A stretch of DNA of 59,854 nucleotides from JAICTV01 sp035634055 (GTDB taxonomy: Bacteria; Planctomycetota; Phycisphaerae; Tepidisphaerales; Tepidisphaeraceae). The notes beneath the pieces were generated by a model. That model did no database searches, had not been told where the DNA came from, and saw nothing but the letters and a program-made list of their open reading frames with translations. Where the stretch lies: assembly GCA_035634055.1 (NCBI GenBank), contig DASQDR010000080.1, positions 1-59,854 on the forward strand. Reading direction: 5' to 3'. Shown in pieces: positions 26,681 through 34,337 of the stretch (its first letter is position 1; each line of letters opens with the position of its first letter). Made by a program: the position numbers and the translations under genes.

Positions 26681-27451
26681 TCACACCAATCGCACCGGCA
26701 CTCCACGTTCATGAAGGTATTGCTTCACCTCCGGGACCGAGTGCGTGTTGAAGTGGAAGATGCTGGCGGCGAGGGCGGCGTCGGCGCGGCCGGTGGTCAG
26801 GACGTCGTGGATGTGCTGCGGGTTGCCCGCCCCGCCGCTGGCGACGACGGGGATCTTCACCGCCTCGCTGACGGCCGCAGTCATTTCAAGATCGTAGCCG
26901 GCGGTGGTGCCGTCCGCGTTCATCACGTTCAGGACGATCTCGCCCGCGCCGAGCTGCTCGGCCTGCTTCACCCAGGCCATCACATCGATGCCCGTATCCA
27001 CCCGCCCACCGTTGACGAAGACGTGCCAGGCTTCTCGGCCATCGACCTGCACACGGTTGGCGTCCAGGCCGAGCACGGTGGCGCAGCGGCCAAACTTGTG
27101 GGAAATCTCGGCCAGCAGCTTGGGGTTTCGGACGGCAGCGGAGTTGACGCTGACCTTCTCCGCCCCCGCCTGGATCAGCCGGGTGGCGTCGTCCAGCGTG
27201 CGGATCCCGCCGCCGACGGTCAGGGGCATGAAGCATTGCTCGACCACGTGCGAGACAAGGTCGGCCATGATCGCCCGGCCCTCGTGGCTGGCGGTGATGT
27301 CGTAGAAGACCAACTCGTCGGCGCCGTCACGTTGATAACGCTTTGCCTGCTCTACCGGATCGCCCGCATCGACATGGTCGAAAAACTTGACCCCTTTCAC
27401 CACCCGCCCGCGGTCCACATCAAGGCAGGGAATGATCCGGCGGGTGAGCAT
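26681..27451 (-). CDS. hisF: Imidazole glycerol phosphate synthase cyclase subunit
   Basis: HisF takes ammonia from HisH and converts PRFAR to imidazole glycerol phosphate and AICAR, linking histidine and purine synthesis. The 256-residue (beta/alpha)8 barrel starts MLTRRIIPCLDVDRGRVVKG with catalytic Asp11, and the second catalytic residue falls exactly at Asp130 (VLGLDANR). MNADGTTAGYD and PVVASGGAGNPQHI are the phosphate-binding motifs. ATG 27451 is chosen over 27502 because family members begin here and the upstream codons lie in a palindrome. No SD is visible. Other his genes are not in the window, so hisF stands alone, next to tRNA-His. Confidence 0.95.
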   Translation of the reverse strand: MLTRRIIPCLDVDRGRVVKGVKFFDHVDAGDPVEQAKRYQRDGADELVFYDITASHEGRAIMADLVSHVVEQCFMPLTVGGGIRTLDDATRLIQAGAEKVSVNSAAVRNPKLLAEISHKFGRCATVLGLDANRVQVDGREAWHVFVNGGRVDTGIDVMAWVKQAEQLGAGEIVLNVMNADGTTAGYDLEMTAAVSEAVKIPVVASGGAGNPQHIHDVLTTGRADAALAASIFHFNTHSVPEVKQYLHERGVPVRLV

Positions 27452-27461
27452 GGGGAAAAGA

Positions 27462-27540
27462 AATGCTGAATGGTGAAGGCTGAGCGATGAACCGGATGCC
27501 ACGGCACCCGTTCATCATTCAGTGTTCACCATTCAGCATT
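27462..27540. repeat. Palindrome upstream of hisF
   Basis: AATGCTGAATGGTGAA (27462-27477) and GATGAAC (27486-27492) are matched inversely by GTTCATC and TTCACCATTCAGCATT ending at 27540. The element fills the space between the tRNA-His 3' end and the hisF start, so on the minus strand it follows the tRNA and may end or process its transcript. Confidence 0.8.
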
Positions 27541-27550
27541 GGCTTTCATG

Positions 27551-27624
27551 GGTGATCGACGGGATTTGAACCCGCGACATCCAGGACCACAACCTGGCGC
27601 TCTGCCAACTGAGCTACGACCACC
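27551..27624 (-). tRNA. tRNA-His (GTG)
   Basis: On the minus strand a full cloverleaf is present: acceptor GTGGTCG pairing with CGATCAC, D-arm TAGCTCAGTTGGCAGAGC, anticodon arm CCAGGTTGTGGTCCTGG with anticodon GTG, and T-arm GCGGGTTCAAATCCCGT. The base before position 1 is G and can pair with the C73 discriminator, as required for histidyl-tRNA synthetase recognition. CCA is not fully encoded. Confidence 0.95.
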
Positions 27625-27643
27625 GTCTTTCGCTGAGCCTGAG

Positions 27644-27672
27644 TTTATCCCGTTTTCCCCCCGCGAAGTCAA
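27644..27672 (-). promoter_or_regulatory. Promoter of tRNA-His
   Basis: On the minus strand TTGACT (27672-27667) and GATAAA (27649-27644) are 17 bases apart, 5/6 and 4/6 matches to the sigma-70 consensus, about 20 nt before the tRNA 5' end. Position and spacing are right. Confidence 0.55.
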
Positions 27673-27689
27673 CCGCTTCACGTCCTACC

Positions 27690-27718
27690 TTGACAGCGTT
27701 GGGACCGCTACATATCGT
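27690..27718 (+). promoter_or_regulatory. Promoter of the Ser/Thr kinase gene
   Basis: TTGACA (27690-27695), a perfect -35, is followed after 17 bases by TATCGT (27713-27718). The predicted start point leaves a leader of about 50 nt before ATG 27774. It is back to back with the tRNA-His promoter. Confidence 0.6.
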
Positions 27719-27773
27719 GATATTCAACCGCTGATGCAAAGGCTTGTGTCCCCATCGCCGACGCGATTAGCGC

Positions 27774-29063
27774 ATGGCCAACTCTGACAGCAACGCGAAC
27801 GCCGTCGGCCTGAACGCGAACCTCGACACCGAGGTCGGCCGCGTCGTCGTTGACACCGGCCTGGCGACGCGCTCCGAGATCGAGTTTTGCCGCGAGCAGC
27901 AGAAGCAGGCGTCGGATCCCAACCAGCGCAGCCTCGCCGACCTCCTCGTCGAGCACAGCTTCATCACCATCAACCAGGCGAAGCGCATCCGCTCGCAGAT
28001 CGACGAGCGGCGCAGCAGCCAGATCCCCGGCTACCAATTGCTCGGCAAGCTCGGCAAGGGAGCGATGGCGACGGTCTACAAGGCGCGGCAGCTCTCGCTC
28101 GACCGCATCGTCGCCGTTAAGGTCCTCCCGAAGCGATCCAGCGAGAACATCGAGTTTGTGGAGCGCTTCTACAAGGAAGGCAAGGCCGCCGCCCGGCTGT
28201 CGCACAACAACATCGTGCAGGCCATTGACGTCGGCTCCTCGCCGGACGGTTATCACTATTTCGTGATGGAGTACGTGGAGGGCAAGACCCTTTACGACCA
28301 GATGCAGCCCGCCCCGGTCGGCGAGGGCCGCGCCTTCACCGAGCCCGAGGCGCTGGACATTATCATCCAGATCACCGACGCGCTGCACCACGCCCATCAG
28401 CGCGGGCTGATCCACCGCGACGTGAAGCCCAAGAACATCCTGCTCACCCCGCAGGGCGTCGCCAAGCTGACCGACCTGGGCCTGGCGCGCGCCGCCGACG
28501 ATAAGGAAGCCGCCGAAACCGAGGCGGGCAAGGCGTACGGCACCCCCTACTACATCAGCCCCGAGCAGATCCGCGGCGACGTGGACATCGACTTCCGCGC
28601 CGACATCTACTCCCTGGGCGCCACGCTCTACCACATGATCACCGGCCGCCCGCCCTTCGATGGCGAGACGCCCAGCGCGGTGATGCACAAGCACCTCAAG
28701 CAGCCGCTGATCCCCGCCGACCACGTGAACACGACGCTCTCGGCCGGCATCGGGGAGATCATTGACGCGGCCATGGCCAAGGACCGCGACGACCGCTACC
28801 GCACGACCGAAGACATGCTCGAGGACCTCGAAGCCGTCCGCCGCGGCGAGCCCCCGCCCCACGCCCACCAGAACGTCGACCTGGACGACCTGGCCAAGGT
28901 CGAGGAAAAGGGCAAGACCGTCGACATCGTGCCCGGCTCCGAGGGCCCCGGCCCCGGCATCTGGACCCAACCGCTGGTCGTCACACTGCTGGCGACGGTC
29001 GGCGTCTCGGTGCTGGTCAACGTCATCCTGCTGGTCGTGCTGCTCACCAAGCAGCAGCCCTGA
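27774..29063 (+). CDS. Membrane-anchored Ser/Thr protein kinase with MshEN-like N-terminus
   Basis: A Hanks-type kinase of 429 residues. Residues about 18-75 hold two half-repeats (VGRVVVDTGLATRSEIEF and RSLADLLVEHSFITINQA) that resemble the MshEN motif, which binds c-di-GMP in other proteins. The kinase domain runs from about 86 to 350: GKLGKGAMATVYKA, VAVK with Lys116, HRDVKPKN (213-220), GTPYYISPEQIRGDV and DIYSLGATLYHM. The metal-binding DFG is DLG (233-235), which is common in bacterial kinases. A linker and a single membrane helix (VVTLLATVGVSVLVNVILLV) close the protein with only four or five residues beyond, so the kinase faces the cytoplasm. A good promoter precedes it. Substrates unknown. 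Confidence 0.93.
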   Translation: MANSDSNANAVGLNANLDTEVGRVVVDTGLATRSEIEFCREQQKQASDPNQRSLADLLVEHSFITINQAKRIRSQIDERRSSQIPGYQLLGKLGKGAMATVYKARQLSLDRIVAVKVLPKRSSENIEFVERFYKEGKAAARLSHNNIVQAIDVGSSPDGYHYFVMEYVEGKTLYDQMQPAPVGEGRAFTEPEALDIIIQITDALHHAHQRGLIHRDVKPKNILLTPQGVAKLTDLGLARAADDKEAAETEAGKAYGTPYYISPEQIRGDVDIDFRADIYSLGATLYHMITGRPPFDGETPSAVMHKHLKQPLIPADHVNTTLSAGIGEIIDAAMAKDRDDRYRTTEDMLEDLEAVRRGEPPPHAHQNVDLDDLAKVEEKGKTVDIVPGSEGPGPGIWTQPLVVTLLATVGVSVLVNVILLVVLLTKQQP

Positions 29064-29110
29064 AACGCCGGCCCCGCTTCCTTGTTTCCTGCGAGCTCCC
29101 CCCAATCTTT

Positions 29111-29992
29111 ATGGCGACCCGAATTGCGTTCATCGGTCTGGGCGTGATGGGGCAGCCGATGGCCGGGCACCTGCTGGCGGCGGGGCACGAGCTTCACGTC
29201 TTCACGCGCACGCGATCGAAGGCGCGGGCGCTGACGGCCAAGGGCGCCAAGTGGGCGGTCAGCCCCGGCGAGGCCGCCGCCGCCGCGGACCTGATCTTCC
29301 TATGCCTTCCCGACACGCCCGATGTCGTAGCGGTCGTCACGGGAGACAAGGGGATTGCCGACGGCGCTCGTCGGGGCACGGTCGTGGTCGACCACTCCAC
29401 GATTTCCCCTTCCGCCACTCGCCGCCTCGCCGCCGACCTGGCCGCGCGGGGGATCAAGTTCCTCGATGCACCGGTCAGCGGCGGGGACGTCGGGGCGCGC
29501 AACGCGACGCTGTCGATCATGGTCGGCGGCGATCGCGCAGCGTTTGACAAGGTCCAGCCGCTGCTGCGCACGGTGGGCAAGTCGATCACCTACTGCGGCC
29601 CGAGCGGCGCCGGGCAACTGACCAAACTGGTCAACCAGATCCTCGTCAGCGTGACCAACATGGCCGTCTGCGAAGCGCTGGTCTTCGCCAAGCGGAACGG
29701 CCTGGACCTGGACAAGACGATCAAGGCGGTCGAGGGCGGCGCGGCCGGCTCATGGCAGCTCAGCAACCTCGGCCCGAAGATGGCCAAGCACGACCTGAAG
29801 CCGGGATTCACGATCGACCTTCAGCAGAAGGACCTGAAACTGGTGCTCCAGACGGCGGAGGAATCCAACGCCTCGCTGCCCGCCGCCAGCCTGGTCCACC
29901 AGCTCTTCACCGCCGCCCAAGCCGCCGGCCACGGCAAAGACGGCACGCAGGCGCTCTACACCGTGCTGGAAAAGCTCGCCTCACTCCACTAA
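29111..29992 (+). CDS. Beta-hydroxyacid dehydrogenase (tartronate semialdehyde reductase / 3-hydroxyisobutyrate dehydrogenase family)
   Basis: An NAD(P)-dependent enzyme of 293 residues. The cofactor loop is GLGVMGQPMAGHLL (about 9-22), the substrate motif is DAPVSGGDVGARNATLSIMV, and the catalytic Lys is in GAGQLTKLVNQ near residue 172, followed by the all-alpha C-terminal domain with KDLKLVLQTAEE. The sequence cannot separate 2-hydroxy-3-oxopropionate reductase (GarR/GlxR) from HIBADH; glycerate kinase at 57883 and a GlcD-like oxidase at 32579 make the glyoxylate-to-glycerate role plausible but unproven. The gene follows the kinase by 47 nt on the same strand. Confidence 0.92.
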   Translation: MATRIAFIGLGVMGQPMAGHLLAAGHELHVFTRTRSKARALTAKGAKWAVSPGEAAAAADLIFLCLPDTPDVVAVVTGDKGIADGARRGTVVVDHSTISPSATRRLAADLAARGIKFLDAPVSGGDVGARNATLSIMVGGDRAAFDKVQPLLRTVGKSITYCGPSGAGQLTKLVNQILVSVTNMAVCEALVFAKRNGLDLDKTIKAVEGGAAGSWQLSNLGPKMAKHDLKPGFTIDLQQKDLKLVLQTAEESNASLPAASLVHQLFTAAQAAGHGKDGTQALYTVLEKLASLH

Positions 29993-30012
29993 GGCGACCG
30001 GGCTGGGAAGAA

Positions 30013-30090
30013 GGCTTGGGGATTGACGATTGGAACTTGAACGGCGGGCGATCCGCCGCCTTTCAAGTCTTCAATCTCAATGTTCAAGCC
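30013..30090. repeat. Palindromic intergenic element, copy B
   Basis: Inverted copy of the 26529 element: it starts GGCTTGGGGATTGACGATTGG and ends CTTCAATCTCAATGTTCAAGCC. The inner stem differs in sequence (GGCGG/CCGCC type) but is again self-complementary. It follows the dehydrogenase stop by 20 nt. Confidence 0.85.
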
Positions 30091-30165
30091 TCACCCGCGG
30101 CCTCATGTCCCTGCCGGCGTGCACCCGGTACGGCGGTTGCTTGACGAACGGCGAAGGAGACCCCC

Positions 30166-30516
30166 ATGGCCGAGCAAATGCGTCCCGCGTCACCGGAACA
30201 GGCGCCCGATCCGTCCAACAACTACGAGCGAGCCCACCCCGAGAATGAGGCGGGGCAGGGGCGGCTGGACAACAACCCGGCCGTGCCGGAGAACGCGCCC
30301 GACCGCGAGCAACAGGCGGTCAAGAACCGCCAGGACCCCACCCGCCAGGTAAACGCGCAGGACGTCGAGAACTACCCCAAGGGCGTCCCGGCCCAGCAAC
30401 CTGACCACTCGATGCACGACGAGGAGCCCGGCGGCCTGGACATGGCGCCGCTCGACATCCACGACCCGCGGAAGCAGCGACACCCGAGGCGGGAAGGGAA
30501 GGGTGGAACACCCTGA
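30166..30516 (+). CDS. Small hydrophilic, probably disordered protein
   Basis: A 116-residue frame with GAAGGAG placed correctly before ATG 30166. It is rich in Pro, Asn, Gln, Asp and Arg (EQAPDPSNNYERAHPENEAG, NRQDPTRQVNAQDVENYP) and has no hydrophobic core, signal peptide or membrane segment, so it is likely unstructured. I do not recognise a family. It is followed by a 20-bp hairpin that would suit a gene end, which together with the SD supports a real gene. The possibility that it is spurious remains. Confidence 0.55.
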   Translation: MAEQMRPASPEQAPDPSNNYERAHPENEAGQGRLDNNPAVPENAPDREQQAVKNRQDPTRQVNAQDVENYPKGVPAQQPDHSMHDEEPGGLDMAPLDIHDPRKQRHPRREGKGGTP

Positions 30517-30537
30517 AGGCGTGGAAGAAGAAATAGT

Positions 30538-30620
30538 GAAGCACGAAATCCGAAACAATTTCCAAGGCAGAAAGAGGAAATGACTCAAACGGAGACCGCT
30601 GTTTGGGTCATTTCCTCTTT
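30538..30620 (+). terminator. Repeat-family element with strong terminator-like hairpin
   Basis: After a GAAGCACGAAATCCGAAAC lead, AAAGAGGAAATGACTCAAAC (30571-30590) pairs with GTTTGGGTCATTTCCTCTTT (30601-30620), a 20-bp stem with one G-T pair and a 10-nt loop, ending in T residues. A related copy with the same lead and a GAAATGAC/GTCATTTC stem lies at 56171-56248. It is likely the terminator of the preceding small gene. Confidence 0.75.
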
Positions 30621-30772
30621 TGAGTTGCTGCGCCTGTCCGCTACACCCAATCGTCCGCCGCTCTAAGTTCGGATTTCTGCTTTTACCATTCTGGTTTGTC
30701 CCTCAGCCGCATCCACCCCCACCCCCTCTCGAAAATTCACCCCGCTCCCCCGCCGCATCCGATTTCTCCAAG

Positions 30773-31807
30773 ATGCGTCCCGCGTCCGCCGCGCCTTCGA
30801 CGGTGCCGATTTACCGAGATTACACCGCCACGGCCGCCATGACCGGCATTGTGCCGGCGGGGCTGGCGTGCGATGTGTCGTTCATCGGCGACGATAGTGC
30901 CGCGCCCGAGGCGCTCGTTGCCCGGCAGATCGAGCGGCTGAAATCCCCGCGGGCGGCGGCGCTGATGTGGGACATCTTCGACCGCCTGCGCGCCGAGTAC
31001 GACGGCGGCGCGTTCGTGCCGCACCCGTCCTGGGTGCTCACCCGTATCAGGCACGCCCTCTCCGCCGCCGGGCTGGAGTTGCCGGCGCAGCAGACCGAGG
31101 CGCTGTTTCGCTTTTTCGATCAGGTGAACGTGGTGCTCTTCCAGCACCAGACGTTGTCGTGGGTGGCCGAGGCACAGCTGAAGCTCAACCTGTTCGGGGC
31201 GGGGTGGGAGCAGCACCCCTACTTCGGCAAATACGCCTGCGGTCCGATCGAATCGGACGCGATGCGCGTCGCCGTCTACCGCGCCAGCCGGATCAACCTC
31301 CAGGCCGGTCCGTACGGGGCGATCAACCCGCGGCTGGTCGAGGGAATCATCGCGGGCGGCTTCTTCCTGATGCGCTTTGCGCCCGCGGACCTGCTGGAGC
31401 GCTTCTTCCCGCCCATCCTGGACTTCTGCCAGCAGTGCAACATCACCACCGGCGAGCAGTTGCTGGAAGAGGCGACGCCGGGCGTGCGCTTGCTGATGGA
31501 ATTCGCCGCGCGGACGATCGGCGTGGACCTGGCGACGGCGTTCCCGAACCTGGTGTTCCACCTGCGCGAGTCCGCCGACGCCGGCTACACCCGCAGCGCC
31601 GCCGCCGTCTGGCCGCAGTACCCGGCCGTGTCGTTCGCGTCGAAGGACGAGCTGATCGGCCGCGTCGGCCGGTACCTCTATGACGTGCCGGAACGGCGGA
31701 AGGTCGCCGAGGAAATGCGCCGCCAGCTCGTCGGGCGGTTCAACCACGTCCGCGTCAACCGCCAACTGCTCGAAGCCCCGGTCACTCGCGCCGAAGTCGC
31801 CGCCTGA
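30773..31807 (+). CDS. Glycosyltransferase-like protein
   Basis: About 344 residues from ATG 30773; upstream codons read as Pro-rich non-coding sequence, and ATG 30839 is another possible start. The C-terminal portion (ASKDELIGRVGRYLYDVPER, RKVAEEMRRQLVGRFNHVRV) follows the pattern of CgeB-like and other GT-B glycosyltransferases, where such helices close the fold. RASRINLQAGPYGAINPRLVE, IIAGGFFLMRFAP and LLMEFAARTIG fit the donor-binding region of that group. The N-terminal domain is not recognisable. No membrane segment or signal peptide is present. Acceptor and donor are unknown, and the assignment is moderate. Confidence 0.65.
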   Translation: MRPASAAPSTVPIYRDYTATAAMTGIVPAGLACDVSFIGDDSAAPEALVARQIERLKSPRAAALMWDIFDRLRAEYDGGAFVPHPSWVLTRIRHALSAAGLELPAQQTEALFRFFDQVNVVLFQHQTLSWVAEAQLKLNLFGAGWEQHPYFGKYACGPIESDAMRVAVYRASRINLQAGPYGAINPRLVEGIIAGGFFLMRFAPADLLERFFPPILDFCQQCNITTGEQLLEEATPGVRLLMEFAARTIGVDLATAFPNLVFHLRESADAGYTRSAAAVWPQYPAVSFASKDELIGRVGRYLYDVPERRKVAEEMRRQLVGRFNHVRVNRQLLEAPVTRAEVAA

Positions 31808-31865
31808 CAAGCGCGATCATGCGGCGTGCGCAACGCGCGGCGTCACGCGTGACGGGACACTTCTT

Positions 31866-32060
31866 CCCGGCATGGGCTGCCAGCCCATGGCGTGTGTACG
31901 CACACGCTCGCGGCGCAGCCGCGAAGAAGCGATCGCGGAGCGATCTTCTTCATGTACCTATCGCTTGTCACGAAGATCCACTGGCCGCGGATAGCTTTAA
32001 TCGGGCTGCGCCCCATGTGCGTGAGTACGCGCACCATGGGCTGGCAGCCCATGCCACGGG
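31866..32060. repeat. MITE-like element with terminal inverted repeats
   Basis: Near-identical inverted ends of about 40 bp, each built around a perfect palindrome: CATGGGCTGCCAGCCCATG (31871-31889) and CATGGGCTGGCAGCCCATG (32035-32053), extended inward by GTGTACGCACAC and GTGCGTGAGTACGCGCAC. The interior holds two more hairpins (CGCGGCGCAGCCGCG; GAAGAAGCGATCGC against GCGATCTTCTTC). No coding potential. It lies between the convergent glycosyltransferase-like and DUF3467 genes. Confidence 0.8.
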
Positions 32061-32164
32061 GAGAGGAGCGCGCATCATGGCCGGAGCAGCGCGCGGGAGG
32101 GCTTAAACCGGCGAATGCACGTGGGCCGATGCCCGACCGTCATTGCACTTGTGGTTGGCGCGTC

Positions 32165-32512
32165 TTACCGCCGCTGCTGTCCCTGCACGGGGATTTCGCC
32201 GAACTGCTGCTCGTAGCGCTTGATGAGCTGACTGAGCGACATCGCCAGCCGCTTCGCGTTGGTGTAGCTCATGATGGCGCGGTCGGTCACCTTGAACAGC
32301 AGTTGCGCGCCGCCGGGGGCGTTGGGGTTGGGGTTGGGCATGTTGAAGCCGAGGTCGATGACGACTTCCTCGGCCGAGGTGTGGATGCGGTAGGCGTTGG
32401 CGTAGAAGGTGCGCAGGTCGCGCTCGTCGAGCAGGACGCCGACGCCCGCTCCCGCGCCCGCCGCCTGCTCCGTCCCGGTCGCCTGGTCCGCCGTGCCTTG
32501 GTTCTCCGCCAT
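32165..32512 (-). CDS. DUF3467 family protein
   Basis: A predicted 115-residue cytoplasmic protein. Signature segments are RTFYANAYRIHTSAEEVVID, LGFNMPNP, LFKVTDRAIMSYTNAKRLAM and LIKRYEQQFGEIP, which match the DUF3467 family known from many bacteria without an assigned function. The N-terminal 30 residues are Gln/Thr/Ala/Gly-rich and probably flexible. The start ATG at 32512 has GGAAAGAGAG upstream. It is divergent from the GlcD-like oxidase gene across 66 bp. Confidence 0.85.
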   Translation of the reverse strand: MAENQGTADQATGTEQAAGAGAGVGVLLDERDLRTFYANAYRIHTSAEEVVIDLGFNMPNPNPNAPGGAQLLFKVTDRAIMSYTNAKRLAMSLSQLIKRYEQQFGEIPVQGQQRR

Positions 32513-32578
32513 GTCTCTCTTCCTTTCGTGATTGGGGGGCGTATTGTGTAGCAAAGGACGCGCGAAAACAATTCCGCC

Positions 32579-34156
32579 ATGAGTACCGCGACACACGCCC
32601 CGGACCTGGTGACCGAACTCAGGAACCTGCTCGCGCCCGACCGCGTGATTTCCGATCCGTCGGAGCTGTACGTGTACGACTCCGACGGCTTCACCATCGC
32701 CCGCGCCACGCCGGGCGCCGTGGTCTTCCCCACGTCGACCGAAGAGGTCGTGAAGGTCGTGAAGCTGCTGGCCGAGCGCGACGTGCAAATCGTGCCGCGC
32801 GGGAGCGGGACGGGCCTGACCGGCGGGTGCGTGGCGTTCCAGAACGGCGTGATCGTCTCGACGGCGCGGATGAACAAGGTGCTGAAGATCGACCTGGAGA
32901 ACCGCGTGGCGCACGTGGAGGCCGGCGTTCGCAACACGGCGCTTTCCGACGCCGTGGCGCAGCTCCCGCTGAACGTCGAGCTGTCGGCCGACGACGTGCA
33001 CGACGTGCGCCCGACGACGTCGCCGGCGCGCGACCGCGCCGACGGCAGCAGCGGCCGGCCGCACGCCGTGGGCAACGAGCGGCGCGAGCTCGCCAACCCC
33101 TACCACTTCGCCCCCGACCCCTCCAGCCAGCGCGCCAGCACGATCGGCGGCAACGCCTCGACCAACGCCGGCGGCATCCACACGCTGAAGGATTTCGTCT
33201 CGTCAAACCACGTGCTGGGAATGGAAGTGGTGCTTCCTGACGGCGCGGTCATCAACGTCGGCGCGGCGGACGGCTGCTATGAGCCCGGCCCGTTCGACCT
33301 GCCCGGCCTGATCTGCGGGCACGAGGGGACCTTCGGCATCGTCACCAGGCTCTGGGTCCGCCTGATCCCCAAGGCAACCAGCTTCCGCACGATCGTTGCC
33401 GTGTTTAACTCGACCACCGACGCGTGCAACGTGGTCAGCGAGGTGATCGCCGCCGGCATCCTCCCCGCCGCCATGGAAATGCTCGACGGGAAGATGATCC
33501 AGATCATCGAGGAGATCTACCACTTCGGCTTCCCAAAAGAGGCGCAGGCCCTGCTGCTGACGGAGATCGACGGGATCGACGCGCTGCTCGACGGGCAGAT
33601 GCAGGACATCCTCGACGCGTCGCGCCGGCACCGCGCCATCAGCGTGCAGAGCAGCGCCGACGCCGCCACGCGCGCCAAGCTATGGAAGGCGCGCAAGAGC
33701 GCGTTCGGCGCGATCGGGAAGATCAGCCCCAGCTACTGCACGCAGGACGCCTGCGTCCCGCGGAGCATGCTCGGGCAGGTGCTGGCCGAGGTGGACCGCA
33801 TCGGCCGGGAGTTCGGGCTGCAGATCAACAACGTCTTCCACGCCGGCGACGGCAACGTCCACCCGATCTTCCTCTACGACGACCGCAGCGACGAGCAGAT
33901 GCAGAACACGCTGCGGGCCGCGGAGAAGGTACTCCAGTACTGCATCGACATCGGCGGCACCCTCACCGGCGAGCACGGCGTGGGCGTGGAGAAGATCCAC
34001 CTGATGCCCTACCTCTTCGACCGCGCGACGATGGAACAGTTCCAGGGCGTGAAGGACGCGTTCGATCCGGGCGAGCGGATCAATGCCGGAAAGCTCATCC
34101 CCAGCGAGAAGGTCCAGGTCGACCTGATGAAGCCGGGCCGCCACGTGCCGCAGTAG
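32579..34156 (+). CDS. FAD-linked oxidase, GlcD/D-lactate dehydrogenase type
   Basis: Oxidises a 2-hydroxyacid such as glycolate or D-lactate using FAD. The 525 residues have the PCMH FAD-binding domain (VPRGSGTGLTGGCVAF at about 62-77, STIGGNASTNAGGIHTLKDF, LICGHEGTFGIVTRLWVRLI) and the C-terminal FAD-oxidase domain with NVFHAGDGNVHPIF and LTGEHGVGVEK. Between LPLNVELS and the FAPDPSS motif there is an insertion of roughly 35-40 charged, low-complexity residues (RDRADGSSGRPHAVGNERRE) that GlcD proteins usually lack. No glcE or glcF partner is adjacent. The convergent lutC neighbour suggests lactate or glycolate use. No SD is visible. Confidence 0.92.
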   Translation: MSTATHAPDLVTELRNLLAPDRVISDPSELYVYDSDGFTIARATPGAVVFPTSTEEVVKVVKLLAERDVQIVPRGSGTGLTGGCVAFQNGVIVSTARMNKVLKIDLENRVAHVEAGVRNTALSDAVAQLPLNVELSADDVHDVRPTTSPARDRADGSSGRPHAVGNERRELANPYHFAPDPSSQRASTIGGNASTNAGGIHTLKDFVSSNHVLGMEVVLPDGAVINVGAADGCYEPGPFDLPGLICGHEGTFGIVTRLWVRLIPKATSFRTIVAVFNSTTDACNVVSEVIAAGILPAAMEMLDGKMIQIIEEIYHFGFPKEAQALLLTEIDGIDALLDGQMQDILDASRRHRAISVQSSADAATRAKLWKARKSAFGAIGKISPSYCTQDACVPRSMLGQVLAEVDRIGREFGLQINNVFHAGDGNVHPIFLYDDRSDEQMQNTLRAAEKVLQYCIDIGGTLTGEHGVGVEKIHLMPYLFDRATMEQFQGVKDAFDPGERINAGKLIPSEKVQVDLMKPGRHVPQ

Positions 34157-34206
34157 CCAACCGGATTGATGTGGGCGCGCCCAACTGCGTCTGGAGCGAG
34201 CCCCCC

Positions 34207-34243
34207 TGTCATCCCGAAGCGTAATCGCGAGGGATCTCGGGAC
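34207..34243. repeat. TGTCATCCCGA-type repeat
   Basis: TGTCATCCCGAAGCGTAATC-GCGAGGGATCTCGGGA contains TCCCGA against TCGGGA and CCC against GGG pairings and resembles a dispersed repeat seen in many bacterial genomes. It lies between the convergent oxidase and lutC genes. Only one copy is in this window. Confidence 0.4.
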
Positions 34244-34337
34244 CACGAGGCGCGTTCCTGGGGGCGCGGACGCTCGTGCGATCAAACCTTCGCTCACGAT
34301 CGCATCGGGATCGTCGCCGCGCTCCCGCGCGATGGCG

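Noticed and set aside
31808..32164. Small frames inside the MITE-like region
   Set aside because: They follow the palindromic repeat composition and have no protein features.
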